A DNA stretch of 21,150 bases, taken from NCBI GenBank assembly GCA_026419775.2, contig JAOPGA020001419.1, positions 1-21,150 on the forward strand. Reading direction: 5' to 3'. The notes below the pieces were generated by a model that made no database searches, was not told the origin of the DNA, and saw nothing but the letters and a program-made list of their open reading frames with translations. Each line of letters starts with the position of its first letter. Within the stretch, counting starts at the first letter, position 1. Below, piece after piece: positions 16,090 through 21,150 of this stretch. The stretch comes from Acrasis kona (taxonomy: Eukaryota > Heterolobosea > Eutetramitea > Acrasida > Acrasidae). The position numbers and the translations under genes were made by a program.

Positions 16090-16248
16090 AAAACAAGAAA
16101 ATTTTAGTTGTATATTGCTCTTTTGTGAATCTATTATCGTTATTTTAACATTTAAAACGATTGTCAGTTGAAAAAAGCAGGACGTGAACAACAATACATA
16201 GACATGAACAATATCTTTAATACAAAGGTTTATGTTGAAAAAAGAATT

Positions 16249-17262
16249 TTATTCAAGTTTGTTAGGCTCAACAATGAGGGCACCAATCTTCTGGTTGTAG
16301 CCGTGAGTTACACTAGTGACTGTTGTGGAGAGTGCTGTGTGTGCCTTTTCGGATAGTGCGTTGTCTGCCATCTCGATCAATCTCCCCTTGAGACCGTTTG
16401 GTTTGTTCTTTGTGTCATATCTAATCTGATGTTCTTGCTCTACTACATTCGTTTGCCTATCGATGTGTTCGTCCATTAGTGCTGATCTTTCTCTCTTTTC
16501 TCTCTCACGGATACCGTTTAAGATGAGTGTGAGACCTCTCTTTGAGTAAATGTAGTTATTGAACACAACAACCTTCAGAGTAATGTCTAGAAGAACAAAG
16601 ATCTTTCCTTTCTTGAGGAAGCTTCCGCTTGTCTTTTCAACACCAATATTTCCTGCCATAGTGATGACAATACCAACGTTCTTTAACATGTCATTTCTTG
16701 CAATGGATTCGGAAATTGGGAAGATTGAGTAACTGACTTGTGAAGCAAACAAATTTGGTTTGACATTCTCTGCAACAATTTTCTTGGAGATGGCTTCAGA
16801 ACAGGCACTTGCGACTTCATCAAAGTATTCTTGGGGATCTAGGGTGGCGGCGCCAGTGTCATCTTCGTCCACAGTGTTCTTTAGGAGACCATTGAAGAGT
16901 TGTGTCTCAACGTACTTTCCAAGGAAGGCCCTGATATTTTCAAATTCGTCCTTACCATCGCTCTTTGGACTTTTACCTAGTACAGCTGACTTTAGGAAAC
17001 CATCCAAAGCGACTTGCTTCATGCTGTTTATGTTCACAACGAAGCCGGAAGAAGTCTCAAAGTGTTTTAACACATTCACGATCTCAGGGTTGTAGAATAC
17101 AATATCCAGAACATCTGGGTAGAGCGTGATAAATGAGTCGTTGTTCAGTAGAGAGTTGATTGGGAAACTTTGTAAACTGAACTTGACAGTGCTGTCTGGA
17201 TCTTCATTAGCAATCTTCTTTTGCATACGTTGAGCAGCATCAGCTTTATCCTTGGACACCAT
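16249..17262 (-). CDS. unrecognised 337-residue soluble protein
   Basis: A single exon from the ATG at 17262. There is no signal peptide or clear TM helix. The N-terminal 20 residues are charged (MVSKDKADAAQRMQKKIANE). A mixed alpha/beta body (25-250) alternates strands such as VLDIVFYN, GFVVNINS, VGIVITMAG and KIFVLLDITLKVVVF with helices. A Lys/Glu/Arg-rich helix (NGIREREKRERSALMDEH, ~250-265) follows and then a polar tail. The stop overlaps AATAAA (complement at 16248-16253), like several neighbours. I do not recognise a family or catalytic motif. The clean codon use and length make it a real gene, perhaps lineage-specific. Confidence 0.75.
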   Translation of the reverse strand: MVSKDKADAAQRMQKKIANEDPDSTVKFSLQSFPINSLLNNDSFITLYPDVLDIVFYNPEIVNVLKHFETSSGFVVNINSMKQVALDGFLKSAVLGKSPKSDGKDEFENIRAFLGKYVETQLFNGLLKNTVDEDDTGAATLDPQEYFDEVASACSEAISKKIVAENVKPNLFASQVSYSIFPISESIARNDMLKNVGIVITMAGNIGVEKTSGSFLKKGKIFVLLDITLKVVVFNNYIYSKRGLTLILNGIREREKRERSALMDEHIDRQTNVVEQEHQIRYDTKNKPNGLKGRLIEMADNALSEKAHTALSTTVTSVTHGYNQKIGALIVEPNKLE

Positions 17263-17963
17263 GTTTGCGTTTTGGAGGTTTGTTGAAAAAGGGATGTATA
17301 GCTCGTCATTTTATGGGAAATGTGAAAAAATACGTTGGAAGATATTGACACTGACAGCAGTTTGGTGATTTCAACCAATAACTTCGCGAGCTATGTGTAC
17401 TTTTAAAGTAAGGAGAATTCTGAGATCTCCGAACTCCTTTTTATTACAACAATCAGGAATATTGGAATATTGAAATTTCGCTGAAATTCTAATTGTCGTA
17501 TGGACTTGAATTAAGGCTTAATAAAGTTAGTCTAAATCTCTCAGTCTATGAACTTGACATATGTCTTCACGCTTATGCATGAAAAAAATCTCCGTTGTGT
17601 ATATTGCCAATAGAAACGGCTAAATTGATTCCGGAAAATAGGCCTGCATACTATTGCTTCAAGAGTTTGCTCTGTAAGGATGAATGGATGTTTATATTTG
17701 ACACGTGTTGGGGTATGATAACAGAAGTATGAGTTGATGTTACAGTACGGCCTCGTGCATCATATTTCAAGTCATCCACTAACCAAACACAACTCATAGA
17801 TTCGCACAAATGTGAAAGACGTCCTTCAAATAATGCCACTCACTGCATTGTTTTTTCAAGATCTTTGAATGTTTCAATGATGCATTTTTTATAATTTGGC
17901 GTTGGTGTTTGGAATTACCAGATATTATCAGACAATGAAACTTAAAAGTAACTTTAGATTTAT
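17263..17963. other. 701-bp spacer, no supported gene
   Basis: This is the 5' flank of the 16249-17262 gene and the 3' flank of cyclophilin. A 62-codon minus-strand frame at 17651-17839 has no ATG at its start (GTG; first ATG at about 17797) and ends at a TAG. Its middle (VWLVDDLKYDARGRTVTSTH) looks protein-like but has no known match. A GTGAGT donor-like site lies at its upstream edge. I see no promoter motif, repeat or RNA gene. An imperfect palindrome GGAGAATTC...GAACTCC at about 17413-17438 is unremarkable. Confidence 0.4.
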
Positions 17964-18485
17964 TTATAGTTGACCGCTGTTTGAGATCTTGATCTGCTTG
18001 ATGGTCTTTCCGCTTTGTGTTCCAAGGGACTCAATCTTTTTTACAAGGGCTTGTGAGGTTGAATCAGAAACCTTTCCGAAAACAACGTGCTTTCCGTCTA
18101 GCCATTCGCATCTAACGGTGGTGATGAAGAATTGAGATCCATTGGTTCCTGGTCCGGCATTTGCCATGGATAGCAAGAATGGTTCAGTGTGCTTGTGCTT
18201 GAAGTTTTCGTCAGCGAACTTGGCTCCGTAGATGCTCTCACCACCGGTTCCGTTTCCTCTTGTGAAGTCACCACCTTGTAGCATGAAGTTGGGGATAACT
18301 CTGTGGAAGATGCTTCCCTTGTAGTGTAGGGGCTTTCCCTCTCTTCCAACACCTCTCTCTCCAGTGCACAATGCTCTGAAGTTTTCTGCGGTCTTTGGTA
18401 CGTCGTTAGCGTATAGTTCGAAGTTAATTCTTCCTTGTGGTTGTCCGTCGATCTCGATGTCAAAGAATACTTGTGGGTTGGACAT
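17964..18485 (-). CDS. cyclophilin A-type peptidyl-prolyl cis-trans isomerase
   Basis: 173 residues, a single cyclophilin domain and nothing else, so cytosolic. It catalyses cis-trans isomerisation of Xaa-Pro bonds and would bind cyclosporin A. The family signature is complete: [20 protein letters not shown] with catalytic Arg, Phe, Met and Gln, then [18 protein letters not shown], and [14 protein letters not shown] containing the Trp that contacts cyclosporin. The insert [19 protein letters not shown] is the 'divergent loop' form seen in many plant and protist cyclophilins. The start [12 protein letters not shown] matches the family and is preceded by an A-rich leader. The stop overlaps AATAAA (complement at 17959-17964). 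Single exon. Confidence 0.97.
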   Translation of the reverse strand: MSNPQVFFDIEIDGQPQGRINFELYANDVPKTAENFRALCTGERGVGREGKPLHYKGSIFHRVIPNFMLQGGDFTRGNGTGGESIYGAKFADENFKHKHTEPFLLSMANAGPGTNGSQFFITTVRCEWLDGKHVVFGKVSDSTSQALVKKIESLGTQSGKTIKQIKISNSGQL

Positions 18486-18886
18486 TTCTTTTGTTTTTTT
18501 GTTGATTTGAATTCCGATAAATTCCTGTCCAGTTAAAAAGACCGATCTAGTAAACTGTGACTATAATTATTTTTAGAAATATTAAAAAAAAATGATCGGC
18601 CCTGAATCGAGTGATTACATAACAGTCGTTGAATTATTATTAAGACAAATAACAAGTAGATATTGATAAACGAAGACCATAAATGGAGAAATTGAAAGGT
18701 TTGATCTTACAATTACTCCAATTCATTCCATAAAGCATTTGGACGCAATCAACATTATAAAAGAACCGAAGTTTGATATAGACCTTGTAAAGTAGACAAT
18801 ACTAGACATTTTGTTTTAATAAATTCTACATATAACACGAGATATTTTTAAAGATAACATAAAATTTATTGTGGCAAGATTGAGAA
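18486..18886. other. 401-bp spacer with a doubtful small plus-strand frame
   Basis: The cyclophilin promoter should lie at the left end; no TATA box is evident. On the plus strand an ATG at 18592 opens 24 codons (MIGPESSDYITVVELLLRQI...), then TGA and TAA, then 41 more codons in the same frame to a TAG at 18793. An AATAAA follows at about 18816. Both halves look codable. A 33-nt GT-AG excision (18656-18688) would fuse them in frame, but its splice sites are poor. It could be a small gene, a decayed host gene or chance. Confidence 0.3.
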
Positions 18887-21150
18887 TTATAGACTCAAAC
18901 CATCTAACTTGTGAACCAAAGTAGGACTGACCTTCGTTCTTTGTTTGACTTTTCTTCTCAACAATACAACCAAGGTAATAATAAATAAAAACAATAGTAA
19001 CAAAACTGCAACAGCGAAAACAACTATGAAACTCAACAGCCACAAGGCAAAAGGTGGACTGCTAGAATCCGAATTTGTTGAAGCAGTACTATTAGAAGAT
19101 CCAACACTCACTAATCCCATTTTTGATATATCTACTGAATACCCAGCAGAAGAGGATTGCTTCAGATCTCTTAAGCTTCTAGAACTCGTGTTTGTTACAA
19201 CATTATTACTTTGAGACACAACTACACCGAATACATACGAAGTAAAGAAATCTCTATCGATTTTCAAACCAGCGAGAGATAATTTTGAAGAACACACCAC
19301 CGTGTCCCCAACCTTCAAATTAGATTGAACTTGAGTTTTGTTAAAAAAAGATAATTGTAGTTGATACACCAAAGTATGCTTAAAGGTACAGCCAGTGACC
19401 ACCGTGAATGGTTGTGGCGCAGAAGAACAAGATAACTCTAAAATCATCTTCAACTCAAAATTGCTATGAATATGAAGAGCAGAGTATATGTATACAGAAG
19501 GTTGGTTTACAAGCCATAACTCAACTGGATAGCCAGAAGTTCTAAAGCTTACGGGTTGAACAGCAAATTCGACGTATCCAATTTGACTTGATATAAAGCT
19601 AGAATTAGAGGCACTTCTGATGGCTACTCTTTGTTTGACTATTGATGATGTAAACTTACTTGCAAAATTGAGGGCACCAGAGGGGGCCACCGACAGAGTA
19701 GGAGTAACTTTTTCTGTAGAATCAGAATGAGTTGGTAGGATAGAATCTACAACTGCTTGATTCAAGAGATCCACACCCACTGTGTCAACTAATGAAATTA
19801 TGACTGAGGAGCTTGTGTTTGCTGTAATAGGAGTGTTGATTGTTGAGATAGTTTCAACAGGGGTAGTATCTGTCGGAGTTGGACTAGGTGTAACGTTAGA
19901 CGTTGCAGTGTTGGTTGGAGAATAAGGAGTAGCGGTTGTCGGATTAAAAGTAGCAGCAGTAGTACTTGTAGGCGTATTTGCAGCATTGGTGGGTGTGACA
20001 GTAACTCTTGATGTAGGAGTTGCGGTTGTATAGATGTTCTGTACTGCAGTGGGCGTTGGTGTCATGGTTGGAGTAGGAGTTACATAAGCAACTCCTACAT
20101 TTAATGTCGTATTGGAACTAGTTACAACACTTGGTATCAATACTACTGTATTGGATCCAGTGGATACACTATATCCAGTGTTAGTTGTAGTCAACACAGG
20201 TACATATCCTGGTGTTATATTAATAGTATTTGATGAACTAGTTGTTTTAGAAGCAGTATCAAAACTGCTAATTGTTGCAGTACTACTCGAACTATCTGCT
20301 GCTAAAATATAAGCAGTTGTTGTACCAGTCACATTATTGAAGACTGTAAATACAAGTAGGTTGTTACCTGACGGCACAACTGATATTACTGATATGTTGG
20401 TCGTTGGAGCAGATATTAATTCTAATGTAGGTGTGGTGGGATGAGAGATACTTGGTACTGATACAGATGCCAATGTAGTTGATCCAGTAGTACTCTTACT
20501 AGATATCAAAAGAGATGTTGTTTTTGTAGTGGGGTCATATACAGGTACAACATTACTGGTTGAAGTTGAGTTTAACACAGCGACTAGAGATACATTACTG
20601 TTGGGGACTATGTTGAGTTGTGATACGATTGTTGTACCGGTGACGCTATTATATGTGGATATAACTATATCTGTGTTATTCGAAGTAGTAGTTGGGATAA
20701 TTTGAGAAACTGTGCCTTGTATGTTAGATTTGACAACTGTGGTTGCTATCACACCGTTGACTATCGATGTTGATAGAACAGTAGAAGTGTTAGATGTAGT
20801 ATTGTAATAGTACATGACTGTTACACCATTCTGAGAGAATGCAGTTACATATAGTATTGGTGTTGGTGTAGGCGTGGGTGTAGGAGTAGGAGTTACAGTG
20901 GGAATGACAACTGCAACTACATTTATATTAGTGCTACTATTATTACTACTGACTGTGCTTGGTATCACAACTGCAGTGTTACTTCCAGTAGATACAGTAT
21001 AACCAGTACTAGTAGTTGTCAACACAGGGGTGTACCCTGGTGTAACATTAATTGTAGCAGACGTGCTAGTTGTTTTAGTGCCAGTATCAAAACTACTAAT
21101 AGTGGCGGAACTGCTCGAACTATTAGCTGCTAGTATATAAGCAGTGATTG
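18887..21150 (-). CDS. large Ser/Thr-rich type I membrane surface protein, 5' end outside window
   Basis: The frame is open from the right edge (21148) to a TAA at 18887, 753 codons; the start lies beyond the window. Most of the visible part is Ser/Thr/Val/Asn-rich beta-strand sequence with many N-x-S/T sequons, organised as repeats of 276 residues (AYILAA...VLTTT...VSTGSN...VTPTPT), plus Pro-Thr linkers (VTPTPTPTPTP). After the last linker a distinct Cys-containing domain (about 470-605 of the last 712 residues) precedes a Ser-rich stalk. A 29-residue hydrophobic span (FALWLLSFIVVFAVAVLLLL and on) follows, then RRKVKQR as stop-transfer signal and a short cytosolic tail of about 23 residues. 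This topology suits a glycosylated adhesin or receptor-like surface protein; the ligand is unknown. AATAAA about 30 bases after the stop fits normal polyadenylation. Confidence 0.85.
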   Translation of the reverse strand, partial: ITAYILAANSSSSSATISSFDTGTKTTSTSATINVTPGYTPVLTTTSTGYTVSTGSNTAVVIPSTVSSNNSSTNINVVAVVIPTVTPTPTPTPTPTPILYVTAFSQNGVTVMYYYNTTSNTSTVLSTSIVNGVIATTVVKSNIQGTVSQIIPTTTSNNTDIVISTYNSVTGTTIVSQLNIVPNSNVSLVAVLNSTSTSNVVPVYDPTTKTTSLLISSKSTTGSTTLASVSVPSISHPTTPTLELISAPTTNISVISVVPSGNNLLVFTVFNNVTGTTTAYILAADSSSSTATISSFDTASKTTSSSNTINITPGYVPVLTTTNTGYSVSTGSNTVVLIPSVVTSSNTTLNVGVAYVTPTPTMTPTPTAVQNIYTTATPTSRVTVTPTNAANTPTSTTAATFNPTTATPYSPTNTATSNVTPSPTPTDTTPVETISTINTPITANTSSSVIISLVDTVGVDLLNQAVVDSILPTHSDSTEKVTPTLSVAPSGALNFASKFTSSIVKQRVAIRSASNSSFISSQIGYVEFAVQPVSFRTSGYPVELWLVNQPSVYIYSALHIHSNFELKMILELSCSSAPQPFTVVTGCTFKHTLVYQLQLSFFNKTQVQSNLKVGDTVVCSSKLSLAGLKIDRDFFTSYVFGVVVSQSNNVVTNTSSRSLRDLKQSSSAGYSVDISKMGLVSVGSSNSTASTNSDSSSPPFALWLLSFIVVFAVAVLLLLFLFIITLVVLLRRKVKQRTKVSPTLVHKLDGLSL
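20040..20320 (-). repeat. repeat unit copy B
   Basis: Encodes AYILAADSSSSTATISSFDT ... VLTTTNTGYSVSTGSNTVVL ... VTPTPT. It has the same order as copy A, and is followed by a longer Thr/Pro linker that leads into the membrane-proximal domain, so it is the last unit of the array. Confidence 0.8.
20875..21150 (-). repeat. repeat unit copy A (runs off window)
   Basis: Encodes AYILAANSSSSSATISSFDT ... VLTTTSTGYTVSTGSNTAVV ... VTPTPT. It aligns with copy B 828 bp (276 codons) away with only scattered substitutions, and ends in a GTAGGN-type microsatellite (about 20858-20896) encoding the PT linker. Confidence 0.8.

Noticed and set aside
17413-17438. GGAGAATTC...GAACTCC inverted repeat as heat-shock element
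   Set aside because: Spacing does not fit nGAAnnTTCn units and it is not close to a clear start site.
1-21150. Transposons, virus-like elements, toxin genes, CRISPR arrays, rRNA
   Set aside because: No transposase, integrase, reverse transcriptase, capsid or toxin motifs, terminal repeats or spacer arrays were seen on either strand.

Overview
The window is eukaryotic nuclear DNA from a gene-dense, AT-rich protist. Supporting signs are spliceosomal introns with GT...TAG ends, AATAAA polyadenylation hexamers, predicted mitochondrial presequences on nuclear genes, a GPI-anchored mucin-like surface protein, an RGS-domain gene and a flagellar (CFAP119-like) gene. A free-living amoeboflagellate, perhaps a heterolobosean of the Naegleria/Acrasis type, fits best. 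That is an inference from gene content, not a proven assignment.

Layout. 88-1050 (+) is the 3' part of a gene with a possible GT-A glycosyltransferase-like fold. It is followed by a 690-bp spacer holding three TATA-centred modules, and then by a secreted repeat-rich surface protein (1741-3564, +). A second spacer (3565-4398) has no gene I can prove. At 4399-7049 two genes with predicted mitochondrial presequences, one small unknown (-) and one PPR protein (+), start head to head only 13 bases apart. A four-TM membrane protein (7100-8476, +) and a CFAP119-like flagellar protein (8574-9494, +) follow. The flagellar gene converges, 28 bases stop to stop, on full-length dihydropyrimidine dehydrogenase (9523-12629, -). 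Next come an alpha/beta hydrolase (12816-13979, -), a small spliced gene (14281-14563, -), an RGS-domain gene (14645-15229, -), a Cys-rich plus SHOCT-domain gene with two 41-nt introns and a 27-nt microexon (15507-16089, +), an unrecognised gene (16249-17262, -), cyclophilin A (17964-18485, -) and the 3' end of a large Ser/Thr-rich type I membrane protein with 276-residue internal repeats (18887-21150, -, runs off the window).

The genes are not an operon or a pathway. The only link suggested by arrangement is the head-to-head pair of mitochondrial genes. Recurrent themes are very short introns (40-44 nt, all ending TAG), polyadenylation hexamers overlapping stop codons, and minimal spacing between genes. 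No mobile element, virus-like copy, CRISPR array, rRNA or convincing tRNA was seen. I found no clear multi-gene novel system. The best leads are the repeated N-L-S-G-D-N-N-A-S-P cassette in the surface protein, the repeated core-promoter-like module, the stop/polyA overlap, and several orphan genes.
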